A DNA stretch of 64,000 nt from Agrococcus baldri (GTDB taxonomy: Bacteria; Actinomycetota; Actinomycetes; Actinomycetales; Microbacteriaceae): assembly GCA_007988785.1 (NCBI GenBank), contig BJUU01000003.1:1-64000 (forward strand), given 5' to 3'. Both the position numbers and the translations under genes were made by a program. The notes under the pieces are model-generated. The model ran no database searches. It was given only the letters and a program-made list of their open reading frames with translations, and was not told the DNA's origin. How positions within the stretch are numbered: position 1 is the stretch's first letter; each line of letters starts with the position of its first letter. Shown here piece by piece: positions 47,607-56,040 of the stretch.

Positions 47607-48665
47607 GTGATCCTCACCGGCCTCGCCCTCGGCACCGTGCTCGGCTTCGCCCTCCAGCGCGGCCGCTTCTGCGTCACCGGCGCCTTCCGCGACGTCTGGC
47701 TCGCCAAGCAGACCCGCTGGCTCACCGCCTTCCTGGTGACGATCGCCGTGCAGGCGATCGGCATCTTCGCCCTCGACGCGCTCGGCGTGATCCAGCTCGG
47801 GGCCGACACGTTCCCGTGGCTCGGTGCCATCGTCGGCGGGCTCGTCTTCGGCTTCGCGATCGTCTACGCGGGTGGCTGCGCCACCGGCACCTACTACCGG
47901 GCAGGCGAGGGGCTGATCGGCTCCTGGATCGCACTGGCCGGCTACGCGCTCGCGGCCGCGATCATGAAGCACGGCCCGGGCGCCCCGCTGGTCGAGAGCC
48001 TCCGCGGCGTGACGGCCCCGGTCGGCACCGTGCACGAGCTGCTCGGCGTCAGCCCGTGGGCGCTCGTCGCGCTGCTCGTCGCCGGCGTCGGCGCGGCCGC
48101 CTGGCACCACCTGCGGAAGGACGCCGCACGACCCAAGCCCGTGCAGCTGCCGGCGCGGCGCACCGGCATCGCCCGCATCCTCTTCGAGCGGCCCTGGAAC
48201 GCCTTCGCCACCGCCGTGGTCATCGGCGTGATCGGCATCGCCGCGTTCCCGCTCTCCTACGCCGCGGGACGCGAATCCGGCCTGGGCATCACGACGCCCA
48301 GCGCCGACATCGTCGCCTTCCTCGTCACGGGCGATGCCGAGCTCGTCGACTGGGGCGTCATGCTGGTGCTCGGCATCCTGCTGGGCTCGTTCATCGCGGC
48401 CAAGGGCTCCGGCGAGTTCCGCATCAGGGTTCCGGATGCGCAGACCGTCCTGCGCTCGACCGGTGGTGGGCTGCTCATGGGCGTGGGCGCCGCGATCGCC
48501 GGCGGGTGCACGATCGGCAACGCGATGGTGGGCTCCGCATCCTTCACGCTGCAGGGCTGGACCGCCTTCGCCGCCATGCTGCTCGGCACCGGCATCGCCG
48601 TGCGCGTCGTCTTCGGTCGCCGCGGCAGCCGCGCCGCCCCCGCACCGACGCCCGTCGGCGTCTGA
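47607..48665 (+). CDS. YeeE/YedE family thiosulfate/sulfur transporter
   Basis: A 352-residue integral membrane protein with about nine helices, related to the thiosulfate importer TsuA (YeeE). The conserved thiol-bearing motifs are QRGRFCVTGAFRD near the N-terminus, YAGGCATGTYYRAGEG, and AAIAGGCTIGNAMVGS in the second half. These Cys residues relay thiosulfate through the membrane in the known structure. GTG at 47607 is the start. A TusA-like gene follows, which is the typical pair. It probably supplies reduced sulfur for cysteine or tRNA thiolation. Confidence 0.92.
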   Translation: MILTGLALGTVLGFALQRGRFCVTGAFRDVWLAKQTRWLTAFLVTIAVQAIGIFALDALGVIQLGADTFPWLGAIVGGLVFGFAIVYAGGCATGTYYRAGEGLIGSWIALAGYALAAAIMKHGPGAPLVESLRGVTAPVGTVHELLGVSPWALVALLVAGVGAAAWHHLRKDAARPKPVQLPARRTGIARILFERPWNAFATAVVIGVIGIAAFPLSYAAGRESGLGITTPSADIVAFLVTGDAELVDWGVMLVLGILLGSFIAAKGSGEFRIRVPDAQTVLRSTGGGLLMGVGAAIAGGCTIGNAMVGSASFTLQGWTAFAAMLLGTGIAVRVVFGRRGSRAAPAPTPVGV

Positions 48666-48697
48666 GGGACACCGCGCCGACGCCCGTCGGTGTCTGA
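48645..48697 (+). repeat. Imperfect 21-bp direct repeat over the YeeE stop
   Basis: CCGACGCCCGTCGG followed by CGTCTGA occurs at 48645-48665 and again, with one C-to-T change, at 48677-48697. The first copy encodes the last residues and stop of the transporter; the second is downstream. Each contains a CCGAC/GTCGG hairpin, so this looks like a duplicated gene end. Confidence 0.8.
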
Positions 48698-48734
48698 CCC
48701 ACCGCATCCATCACCCATCGACCGAGGAGGACCC

Positions 48735-48962
48735 ATGACCGTGCACGTGCTCGAGACCGAGGGCCAGGTGTGCCCGTTCCCGCTCGTCGAGGCCAAGCGC
48801 GCCATCGCCGGCATCCCGAGCGGCGACCAGCTGCGCATCGACTTCGACTGCACCCAGGCGACCGATTCGCTGCCCCGCTGGGCCGCCGACGAGGGCTACC
48901 CGGTGACGGCGTTCGACCGCACGGGCGACGCGAGCTGGACCATCACCGTCCAGAAGCCCTAG
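48735..48962 (+). CDS. TusA/SirA-like sulfurtransferase
   Basis: A 75-residue protein with the TusA fold. The active Cys is in GQVCPFPLVEAKRAI (CPxP motif) near residue 13. It likely accepts sulfur from thiosulfate imported by YeeE and passes it on. ATG at 48735 follows GAGGAGG. The order yeeE-tusA is conserved in many bacteria. It ends 23 bp before the convergent kinase gene. Confidence 0.93.
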   Translation: MTVHVLETEGQVCPFPLVEAKRAIAGIPSGDQLRIDFDCTQATDSLPRWAADEGYPVTAFDRTGDASWTITVQKP

Positions 48963-48985
48963 GGGCGGCTCGCCCGCGGGGCGTG

Positions 48986-49963
48986 TCAGGCAGGAGGGCC
49001 GAGCAGCGTGCGCCGCTTCGGCACCCGCACCCGCAGCGCGTCCTCGCGGATGGTCGCCCTGAGCGCGACCGCCTCGCCGACGACATCGCCGTCGACCTGC
49101 ACGACGCGCGGCTCCTCGAGCCGGGCGACCGTCCGCTGCGCCTGGCCGTAGCCGAGCGCCGCGCCGGTGCGCTGGCGCCCGAGCCTGCCCTTGCGGCGCA
49201 GCACCTTCGTCACCAGCAGGTTGTTGCGGGCGATGTAGCCGATCACCTGCAGCCAGCCGCGCGCGCCGCGCGGCCGGATGAGCGCGATGTCGAGCTTGCC
49301 GTCGTCGACCGCGGCGTCGGGCAGCAGCACGATGCCGTTGGTGACGGTGCCGCAGTTGCCGATCACCATCGTGTTCACGGTCTGCCGCACGGTGCGGCCG
49401 TCGTCCATGCGCACCTGCACCCGCACCTTGTCGAGCGTCGCGATCACGCGGCCGGCCGCGTTCACGTAGGCGAGCCACCCGACGCGCTGCTTCAGGTCGT
49501 CGTCGGTCGCCTCGATCATCTCCGCGTCGAGGCCGAAGCCGACCATGACCGCGAACGCATGCCGCGAGCGCTCGCCGTCGGGCGCCTCGAGCTCGAGCTC
49601 GCCCAGGTCGATCTCGCGCTCCTCGCCCTCGAACGCGGTGCGCACCGCTGCCCGCAGGCTCGCGACGTCGATGCCGAGGTTGCGGGCCAGCAGGTTGCCG
49701 GTGCCCGCCGGGATGATCGCGAGCGGCACGCTCGTGCCGGTCACCAGGTCGGCGGCGACGCGCACGGTGCCGTCTCCGCCCGCGACGATCAGCAGGTCGA
49801 CTCCGGCGTCGAGCGCCTCGCGCACGGCGGCCTCGCCGCCGTCCTCCGCCCCGGTCTCGAACCAGGCCGGCTCCGACCAGTCGAGCGGCTGCGCCGTCTC
49901 GACCTGCGGCGCGAGCTGCTCGCGCGACAGCTTGACGGGGTTGAAGACGATGCCTGCTCGCAT
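48986..49963 (-). CDS. Diacylglycerol/lipid kinase family protein
   Basis: A 325-residue kinase of the DagK/YegS family. The nucleotide motif is IVAGGDGTVRVAAD near residue 63, IIPAGTGNLLARNL follows, and the second domain is a beta sandwich with PDAAVDDGKLDIALIRP. The likely reaction is phosphorylation of diacylglycerol or a polyprenol or sphingoid lipid at the membrane face. Located beside serS on the opposite strand, as in other Microbacteriaceae. Confidence 0.9.
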   Translation of the reverse strand: MRAGIVFNPVKLSREQLAPQVETAQPLDWSEPAWFETGAEDGGEAAVREALDAGVDLLIVAGGDGTVRVAADLVTGTSVPLAIIPAGTGNLLARNLGIDVASLRAAVRTAFEGEEREIDLGELELEAPDGERSRHAFAVMVGFGLDAEMIEATDDDLKQRVGWLAYVNAAGRVIATLDKVRVQVRMDDGRTVRQTVNTMVIGNCGTVTNGIVLLPDAAVDDGKLDIALIRPRGARGWLQVIGYIARNNLLVTKVLRRKGRLGRQRTGAALGYGQAQRTVARLEEPRVVQVDGDVVGEAVALRATIREDALRVRVPKRRTLLGPPA

Positions 49964-50046
49964 GTCGGCACAGTACCCGGCGCGGCCCGGCGTCGCCCCG
50001 GCGGAGCCTGGGACGGCCCGCGCCCGCCCGCTCGTAGACTGGGGGC

Positions 50047-51318
50047 GTGATCGATCCTCAGCTGCTGCGCGAGCAGCCCGACCTCGTGAAGGCCAGCCAG
50101 GAGCGCCGCGGCGACCCAGTGTCGTACGTCGACGAGGCGCTCGCGGCCGAATCCGCCCGCCGTGCCGCCATCACCGAGTTCGAGGGCCTGCGCGCCGAGC
50201 AGAACGCGCACGCGAAGCTCGTCGGCAGGGCGAGCAGCGAGGAGCGGCCCGCGCTCATCGAGCAGGGCAAGGCGCTCGCCGGCGGCGTGAAGGAGGCGCA
50301 GGCCCGGGTGACCGACGCCGAGGCCGCGTTCGACGCATCCGTCTCCCGGCTCGGCAACCTCGTGCACCCCGACGTACCGGCGGGCGGCGAGGAGAACTTC
50401 GTCACGCTCGCCACGCACGGCAGCGAGCGCAGCTTCGACTTCGAGGCGCGCGACCACGTCGAGCTGGGCGAGAGCCTGCGGGCCTTCGACATCGCTCGCG
50501 GCGCCAAGGTCGCGGGCACCCGCTTCTACTACCTCACCGGCATCGGCATGCGGCTCGAGCTCGCGCTGATGCTGATGGGCCTCGACCAGGTGCTCGCCGA
50601 CGGCTTCACGCCGCTCACCACGCCCACGCTCGTGCGGCCCGAGATCATGCAGGGCACCGGCTTCCTGGGCGAGCACGCGGCCGAGGTCTACCACCTGCCC
50701 GCCGACGACCTCTACCTCACGGGCACCTCCGAGGTGGCGCTCGCGGGCTTCCACGCCGACGAGATCGTCGACCTCGAGCGCCCGAAGCGCTACGCCGGCT
50801 GGTCGACCTGCTATCGCCGCGAGGCGGGCAGCGCGGGCCGCGACACCCGCGGCATCCTGCGCGTGCACCAGTTCAACAAGCTCGAGATGTTCTCGTACGT
50901 GAAGCCGGAGGACGCCGAGGCGGAGCACGACCGCCTGCGCGCCCTGCAGGAGCGCATGCTGCAGGCGTGCGAGCTCGACTACCGCGTCATCGACGTGGCC
51001 GCCGGCGACCTGGGCTCGAGCGCCGCCCGCAAGTTCGACATCGAGGCGTGGATCCCCTCGCAGCAGCAGTACCGCGAGCTCACCTCCACCTCGAACTGCA
51101 CCACCTTCCAGTCGCGCAGGCTCGCCACGCGCTACCGCACCGAGAGCGGCAGGACGGCCCCGGTCGCGACGCTCAACGGCACCGCGGCCACCACCCGCTG
51201 GCTGGTCGCGATCCTCGAGACGCACCAGCAGGCCGACGGCTCGGTGCGCGTGCCCGAGGCGCTGCGGCCCTACCTCGGCGGCATCGCTGTCATCGAGCCG
51301 GTCGGGCAGGGCGCCTGA
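50047..51318 (+). CDS. serS: Seryl-tRNA synthetase
   Basis: Class II synthetase charging tRNA-Ser. The 423-residue protein has the N-terminal long coiled-coil arm ([15 protein letters not shown]..., residues ~1-105) that grips the variable arm of tRNA-Ser. The catalytic core carries motif 2 region [12 protein letters not shown] and [18 protein letters not shown], and motif 3 [17 protein letters not shown]. Two tRNA-Ser genes lie less than 3 kb downstream. The stop overlaps the HAD hydrolase start (TGATG). Confidence 0.97.
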   Translation: MIDPQLLREQPDLVKASQERRGDPVSYVDEALAAESARRAAITEFEGLRAEQNAHAKLVGRASSEERPALIEQGKALAGGVKEAQARVTDAEAAFDASVSRLGNLVHPDVPAGGEENFVTLATHGSERSFDFEARDHVELGESLRAFDIARGAKVAGTRFYYLTGIGMRLELALMLMGLDQVLADGFTPLTTPTLVRPEIMQGTGFLGEHAAEVYHLPADDLYLTGTSEVALAGFHADEIVDLERPKRYAGWSTCYRREAGSAGRDTRGILRVHQFNKLEMFSYVKPEDAEAEHDRLRALQERMLQACELDYRVIDVAAGDLGSSAARKFDIEAWIPSQQQYRELTSTSNCTTFQSRRLATRYRTESGRTAPVATLNGTAATTRWLVAILETHQQADGSVRVPEALRPYLGGIAVIEPVGQGA

Positions 51319-52118
51319 TGGAGCGCTGGCTCGTCGGCCTCGACATCGACGGCACCATCGTGCACGAGGACGACTCGATGTCGGATCGGGTGGGGGATGC
51401 GGTGCGCTCGGTCGTCGAGGCCGGGCACGTCGTGGTGCTGGCCACGGGCCGCTCGCAGTCGACGACCGAGTCGACCGCCGCGAGGCTCGGCATCGAGCCC
51501 ACCCACCTCGTCTCGGCCAACGGGGCGCTGGTGCTCGAGCGCCGCGACGCGCGCTACGAGACGGTGCACGTCGAGACCTTCGACCCCTCCACGGCGCTCC
51601 GCACGATCGCGCAGGGACTGCCGACGGGCTCGTTCATGGTCGAGGATGCCTCCGGCCACCGCCGCTACACGAACGGCATGATCGACTGGAACCTCGACGA
51701 GGCCGAGCAGGTCGAGTTCGAGCAGCTGCTCGATGCGCCCGCGATGCGCGTGGTGGTGATGAGCCCCGACCACCGGGTCGACGAGTTCCTCGAGATCGTC
51801 GAGTCGATGGGGCTGCACAAGGTCTCGTACGCGATCGGCTACTCCTCCTGGCTCGACATCGCGCCCGACGGCGTCAACAAGGCGACCGGCCTCGAGCGCG
51901 TCGGCGAGCTCGTCGGCATCCCCCGCAGCCGCACCATCGTGGTCGGCGACGGCCGCAACGACATCGACATGTTCCAGTGGGTGGTCGCCGGCGGCGGCAG
52001 GGCCGTCGCGATGGGCCAGGCGCCCGACGAGGTCAAGGCCGCGGCGAGCGAGGTGACCGACACGGTCGACGCAGACGGGCTGGCGCTCGTGCTCGAGGGG
52101 CTGCTCGCGAAGGTCTGA
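51318..52118 (+). CDS. HAD family hydrolase (Cof-type)
   Basis: A 266-residue phosphatase of the Cof/YbiV subfamily. Motif I is GLDIDGTIV, motif II ATGRSQS, motif III Lys in VNKATGLERV, and motif IV VVGDGRNDIDMF. The C2B cap lies between residues ~80 and 190. Substrate is probably a sugar or nucleotide phosphate. It is coupled to serS by a 1-bp start/stop overlap. Confidence 0.93.
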   Translation: MERWLVGLDIDGTIVHEDDSMSDRVGDAVRSVVEAGHVVVLATGRSQSTTESTAARLGIEPTHLVSANGALVLERRDARYETVHVETFDPSTALRTIAQGLPTGSFMVEDASGHRRYTNGMIDWNLDEAEQVEFEQLLDAPAMRVVVMSPDHRVDEFLEIVESMGLHKVSYAIGYSSWLDIAPDGVNKATGLERVGELVGIPRSRTIVVGDGRNDIDMFQWVVAGGGRAVAMGQAPDEVKAAASEVTDTVDADGLALVLEGLLAKV

Positions 52119-52215
52119 GCGCACCGCCGTTCACAGGCGGCTGCGAGGCGCGGCCGATGCACCGCATCCGTCCTGGTCGTAGAATCCTCTGAGGCCCGCT
52201 CCCAGCGCGGGTGCT

Positions 52216-52300
52216 GGAGGGCTGTCCGAGCGGCCGATGGAGCCGGTCTTGAAAACCGGTGGGCAGCGATGCCTCGTGGGTTCGAATCCCACGCCCTCCG
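52216..52300 (+). tRNA. tRNA-Ser (anticodon TGA)
   Basis: The acceptor stem is GGAGGGC/GCCCTCC, the anticodon loop is CTTGAAA (TGA), there is a long variable arm, and the T-loop is TTCGAAT. The discriminator is G as expected for serine, and CCA is not encoded. It sits between the HAD and LCP genes. Confidence 0.95.
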
Positions 52301-52332
52301 CAGCAGTAGTGCCGATCTCAGGAGGGAGTGCC

Positions 52333-53601
52333 ATGTCGGAGCCGCGCGCATCGAGCGTCGACACCTCGTCGATGGCGCCCCGCCACGGTCGGCTGCGCCG
52401 CCACTCGGGCATCGCGCACGTGCTGCGCTGGGCGGCGCTGAGCGTCGCCGTGCTGCTGGTCGCCGGCATCGGCGTGATCGGCGTCTCGGTGCTGCGGCTC
52501 TCGACCGGCCTGCAGACCGTCGAGCTGGGCGGCGAGGTGCCGCAGGCGCAGGGCGGCTTCGCCCCCTACGAGGGCGGCTTCACGATCCTGCTGGTCGGCT
52601 CCGACCAGCGCACCGGGCAGGGCGCCGAGTTCGGCGAGAACTCGTACGGCGAGGGGATGCTGAACGACGTCACGATGCTGTTGCACGTGAGCGACGACCA
52701 TCAGCAGGCGCGCGTCGTCTCCTTCCCGCGCGACCTGATCGTCGACTTCCCCGAGTGCGAGGACCCGGAGACCGGCGTCACGCAGCCCGCGGCATCCGGC
52801 GTGCAGTTCAACCAGGCGCTCTCGCGCGGCGGCCTCTCCTGCGTGGCCGAGGTCGTCTCGGACATGACCGACATCGAGGTGCCGTACGCCGCGATGATCA
52901 CCTTCACCGGGGTCATCAGCATGTCGAGCGCCGTCGGCGGCGTGCCGGTGTGCTTCGCGGGCCCGATCGACGATCCGTGGACGGGGCTCGAGATCCCCGA
53001 GGCCGGCACCTACGACCTCGAGGGCGAGCAGGCGCTGCAGTTCCTGCGCTCGCGCCACGGCGTCGGCGACGGCTCCGACCTCGCGCGCATCTCCTCGCAG
53101 CAGGTGTTCCTCTCGTCGCTCGTGCGCACACTGCAGTCGGATGCGGTGCTCACCGACTTCACCAAGCTCTACGCCATCTCGCAGGTCGCGCTCGAGAACA
53201 TGACCCTGTCGTCCGGCCTGGGCAACGTGGGCACGATGGTGTCGATGGCGCGGGTGCTCGCCGACATCCCGCTCGAGACCATGCAGTTCGTGCTCTACCC
53301 GAACGTGCCCGACGGCAGCCGCGTCTACCCCGATGAGGAGGCGGCCGACGAGCTGATGCGGCGCATTCGCCTCGATCTGCCGATCTCGCTGGGGGAGGAT
53401 TCGCTCGGCATCGGCTCGACCGACGAGACGCCGGGGCCGACCGAGACTCCGGGCGCGACCGAGACACCCGGCGCCACCGAGACGCCCGAGCCGACGGAGA
53501 CGCCCGGCGCCACCGAGACGCCGGAATCGACCGAGGGTCTCGAGGGCGTCATCGGCCAGGACGCCTCGCAGCAGTCGTGCGTCGTCCCCTACGGCAGCTG
53601 A
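52333..53601 (+). CDS. LytR-CpsA-Psr (LCP) family protein
   Basis: A 422-residue membrane-anchored phosphotransferase that attaches wall polymers to peptidoglycan. After a ~30-residue cytosolic head there is one TM helix (VLRWAALSVAVLLVAGIGVI). The LCP domain then shows ILLVGSDQRTG, LNDVTMLLHV, VVSFPRDLIVDF and FLRSRHGVGDGSDLARISSQQ, which supply the Arg/Asp residues for polyprenyl-phosphate binding. The Ser/Thr/Glu-rich C-terminus has GATETP-type repeats. ATG at 52333 follows GGAGGG. Confidence 0.95.
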   Translation: MSEPRASSVDTSSMAPRHGRLRRHSGIAHVLRWAALSVAVLLVAGIGVIGVSVLRLSTGLQTVELGGEVPQAQGGFAPYEGGFTILLVGSDQRTGQGAEFGENSYGEGMLNDVTMLLHVSDDHQQARVVSFPRDLIVDFPECEDPETGVTQPAASGVQFNQALSRGGLSCVAEVVSDMTDIEVPYAAMITFTGVISMSSAVGGVPVCFAGPIDDPWTGLEIPEAGTYDLEGEQALQFLRSRHGVGDGSDLARISSQQVFLSSLVRTLQSDAVLTDFTKLYAISQVALENMTLSSGLGNVGTMVSMARVLADIPLETMQFVLYPNVPDGSRVYPDEEAADELMRRIRLDLPISLGEDSLGIGSTDETPGPTETPGATETPGATETPEPTETPGATETPESTEGLEGVIGQDASQQSCVVPYGS

Positions 53602-53606
53602 CCTCC

Positions 53607-53709
53607 CGCTGGTCGAGGAGCGCGAGGCGCAGCCGCGCGCGTCACGAGACCCTCCGTGCCGCCCCGCTGGTCGAGGAGCGCGCGGCGCAGCCGCACGCGT
53701 CACGAGACC
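53607..53709 (+). repeat. Two ~46-bp dispersed-repeat copies
   Basis: CCGCTGGTCGAGGAGCGCG then GGCGCAGCCGC and GCGTCACGAGACC occurs at 53607-53652 and 53664-53709 with few differences. Its right end, CGTCACGAGACC, also occurs at about 11745-11756 and 12539-12549, so this is a dispersed repeat family of the genome. Confidence 0.85.
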
Positions 53710-53758
53710 CCTCCCACCCTTTGCTAGACTTGCCGCTGGCCTGCTCTCGGCGGGCCGA

Positions 53759-53847
53759 GGAGACGTCGCATAGTCCGGCCTAGTGCACCACCCTGCTAAG
53801 GTGGAGTCCCCAATAGGGGACCGAGGGTTCAAATCCCTCCGTCTCCA
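53759..53847 (+). tRNA. tRNA-Ser (anticodon GCT)
   Basis: Acceptor GGAGACG/CGTCTCC, anticodon stem CCACC/GGTGG with loop CTGCTAA (GCT), variable arm TCCC-CAATA-GGGA, T-arm GAGGG-TTCAAAT-CCCTC. The base after the acceptor stem is A, whereas serine tRNAs normally have G there. CCA is not encoded. The tyrosine integrase gene begins directly downstream, so the 3' end is the probable att site. Confidence 0.93.
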
Positions 53848-53854
53848 CGTCGGA

Positions 53855-53898
53855 ATGGCCCTCGACTTCCTAGGAAACTAGCGGAAGTCGAGGGCCAT
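53855..53898. terminator. Perfect 16-bp hairpin after tRNA-Ser / integrase
   Basis: ATGGCCCTCGACTTCC pairs with GGAAGTCGAGGGCCAT around a 12-nt loop, between the tRNA and the convergent integrase gene. It is a good bidirectional terminator. Confidence 0.85.
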
Positions 53899-53925
53899 CC
53901 TCGTGCGGAGGCCACGGCGACTCAG

Positions 53926-55014
53926 CTATAACTCAGCGCTCGCACGAGTCATCGCGGCATCGATACGGTCTGAAAGCGCCTCAAGGTCGTCATCGAACAG
54001 ATCTGCATACCTGTCCAGGGTCATGGTCGCCGAGGCGTGACCGAGCATCCGCTGGACCGCCTTCACATTCGCGCCAGAGCTCACTGCGATCGATGCGGCG
54101 GTGTGTCGCAGATCGTGCAGCGTCATCGGAGCGATGCCGGCCGTCGTGAGCGCCGTCTTGAACCACGACCGGGAACCCGCTGAAACCCGGGTGCGCCGCA
54201 TGTGGAAGCCGTGCCCGTCATCGAAGACAAGAGCATCGTTGGCCTTGTCGCTCGTCAGCTTCACCAGCATCGGAACGAGTAGAGCAGGGATCGGCACCCA
54301 TCGGGCCGCCCCGGTCTTGGTGTCGCCGACGTGGATCTCGCCATGCACTTCGACCGCAGCGCGAGCGACATGGATTCGCCGCCGCACGAGATCGAGATCC
54401 CCTCCGCGAAGCTCGATCGCTTCACCCCATCGGAGGCCGCACAGGCCCAGCGTCAGCACAAGCGGCTCCCTCGGACCGGATGCGACTGCCAGCGCGAGGA
54501 GTTCGCGCGTCGTGAGGTAACGATGCTTGCGCTGCACGGTCTTCGCTGGCAGTCGGACGCCTCGCGCCGGGTTGACAACGATCTTGCGGTCCCGCTCCGC
54601 GACGTCCAAGATTCCGCTCAGAACGCCGTAGGCGCGCTTCACGACCGTCGACGACATGCCGATGCCTGACGCCCATTCCTGGACCGCTGAGTGCCGCACG
54701 AGCCCGACTGGCACCGTTCCCCATCTCGGCTCGACGTAGTTGCGCCATGATGCCTCCAGTGGCGCGTAGCTCGACGGTTTGAGTGTCGATCGCTTAGTCC
54801 TCAGCCACGGTTCGGCAAGGCTGCCGATGGTGTGCTTGGCCTCGCGCGGATCGATGTACTGTCCGCTGCTGATCGCAGTCGTTACGGACGCAAGGTAACC
54901 GTCGGCGTCGCTCTTGCGTGTGAACCCGCGCTTCTCCCGCTGCCGTCGCTCAGGGTCCCGCCAACGCACGAGGTAGCGCGCCGGCTTCTCGGAGTACCGG
55001 ACGACGCTACCCAT
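53926..55014 (-). CDS. int: Tyrosine recombinase/integrase
   Basis: A 362-residue phage-type integrase from ATG 55014 (MGSVVRYSEKPARYLVRW). It has an N-terminal AP2-like arm-binding domain, a SAM-like core-binding domain (residues ~65-150), and a catalytic domain with Arg in GLCGLRWGEAIEL, His-x-x-Arg in TLHDLRHTAAS, His in MLGHASATMTL and the nucleophile Tyr in LDRYADLF. All catalytic residues are present, so it should be active. Its 5' end overlaps the upstream HTH gene by 8 bp. It abuts the tRNA-Ser 3' end, the expected target class. Confidence 0.95.
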   Translation of the reverse strand: MGSVVRYSEKPARYLVRWRDPERRQREKRGFTRKSDADGYLASVTTAISSGQYIDPREAKHTIGSLAEPWLRTKRSTLKPSSYAPLEASWRNYVEPRWGTVPVGLVRHSAVQEWASGIGMSSTVVKRAYGVLSGILDVAERDRKIVVNPARGVRLPAKTVQRKHRYLTTRELLALAVASGPREPLVLTLGLCGLRWGEAIELRGGDLDLVRRRIHVARAAVEVHGEIHVGDTKTGAARWVPIPALLVPMLVKLTSDKANDALVFDDGHGFHMRRTRVSAGSRSWFKTALTTAGIAPMTLHDLRHTAASIAVSSGANVKAVQRMLGHASATMTLDRYADLFDDDLEALSDRIDAAMTRASAEL

Positions 55015-55582
55015 CGCGGAACCAGTTGTCGCGGAACCATCGGTTCTCCTTGCGCGCTCTCGCGACCATCCGCGTCGCCGTGCTCTGACTGACACCCAGG
55101 TACGTCGCCACCGTTGCCAATGGCGGCCAGTTGCCGAGCTTCGCGAGCGTGTAGATCATGCCCACGACCTCTGTGTCGTCCGCTTCTTCACCAGGCTTCA
55201 GCTCGACTGCACGCAACGCCTCGAGGCCGCCAGCCTTCACATCTTCTAGCCACTCCAGTGCGCTCACGGGGGGCGTGTCCTCGGACAATCCGGACTCGTC
55301 GATGGTCACAAGGTCGCGCAGCGCGACCTCTGCGATCACCTCTTGGACCGTGACGGTGCGCAGCACCTTCGCCGTGACCTCTGAGCCTTCTGACCGGCGT
55401 GACACCTTGACGCTCGAAGCGACGTACTGGGAGATGCTGCGATCCAAGTCGATGACGATCTCAACGTCATAACCGTCGCGTTCCTCGATGTGTATGGCTC
55501 GCTCCTGGCAGTTGATCGCGAAGCCCATGAAGGTGGCTGGGCCTTCACCGGCCACAGCTAGCTCTGGCTCATAACGGGTCAT
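55007..55582 (-). CDS. Helix-turn-helix protein of the element
   Basis: A 191-residue protein whose C-terminus ends in a sigma/MarR-like HTH, VATYLGVSQSTATRMVARAR. The N-terminal two thirds are predicted alpha/beta without a recognised domain. Genes of this type often lie just upstream of integrases in actinobacterial integrative elements. ATG at 55582 is chosen; starts 16-17 codons further upstream exist but would run across the divergent promoter. It overlaps the integrase gene, so the two are co-transcribed and it may control integration. Confidence 0.65.
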   Translation of the reverse strand: MTRYEPELAVAGEGPATFMGFAINCQERAIHIEERDGYDVEIVIDLDRSISQYVASSVKVSRRSEGSEVTAKVLRTVTVQEVIAEVALRDLVTIDESGLSEDTPPVSALEWLEDVKAGGLEALRAVELKPGEEADDTEVVGMIYTLAKLGNWPPLATVATYLGVSQSTATRMVARARKENRWFRDNWFRDG

Positions 55583-55626
55583 GCAGCGAGTATTGCACAT
55601 CGATCGCGGCGTGTCATGACTGGCCG

Positions 55627-55657
55627 TTGACACAACCGGCTCACGCCGTGCTACAGT
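55627..55657 (+). promoter_or_regulatory. Predicted sigma-70-type promoter for xis-like gene
   Basis: TTGACA (55627-55632) and TACAGT (55652-55657) are separated by 19 bp, 37 bp before the excisionase-like start. The spacing is slightly long, but both hexamers are strong. Confidence 0.6.
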
Positions 55658-55693
55658 GAGCCAGTCGTGTCACACATCCCTCAGGAGGCAACC

Positions 55694-55912
55694 ATGGCTA
55701 GCCCGAACGTTTATCTCAGGCCCGAGGACGTTTGCGAGATGATCCCCGGTATCAGCAAGGGGGCGCTCTCGCAGCTCCGCTACACGGGTCGCGGACCCAA
55801 TTTCTTGAAGCCAACGCCGAAGACCATCCTCTACAGGCGCGAGGACGTCATCGCTTGGCTGGAGAACTCGGAGCACACCCGCACCGACCGCCCGACGCGG
55901 GTCTCGGCTTGA
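55694..55912 (+). CDS. Excisionase-like HTH DNA-binding protein
   Basis: A 72-residue protein with a winged HTH of the MerR/AlpA-excisionase type (YLRPEDVCEMIPGISKGAL, then ILYRREDVIAWLE). ATG at 55694 is preceded by AGGAGG. Divergent from the integrase pair, the arrangement expected of an integration/excision switch. Confidence 0.85.
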   Translation: MASPNVYLRPEDVCEMIPGISKGALSQLRYTGRGPNFLKPTPKTILYRREDVIAWLENSEHTRTDRPTRVSA

Positions 55913-56040
55913 CCCCGAAGAAGGAGGGCCTCAGCAGCTGCAACTGCGAGGCCCAAGACGCTCATGAAGGACCTGACAAGGCCCTGACCTCTGCGTGACC
56001 ATCCGATCGAACCAGGAGCCCAGGAAGGAGCAGCGACCAC

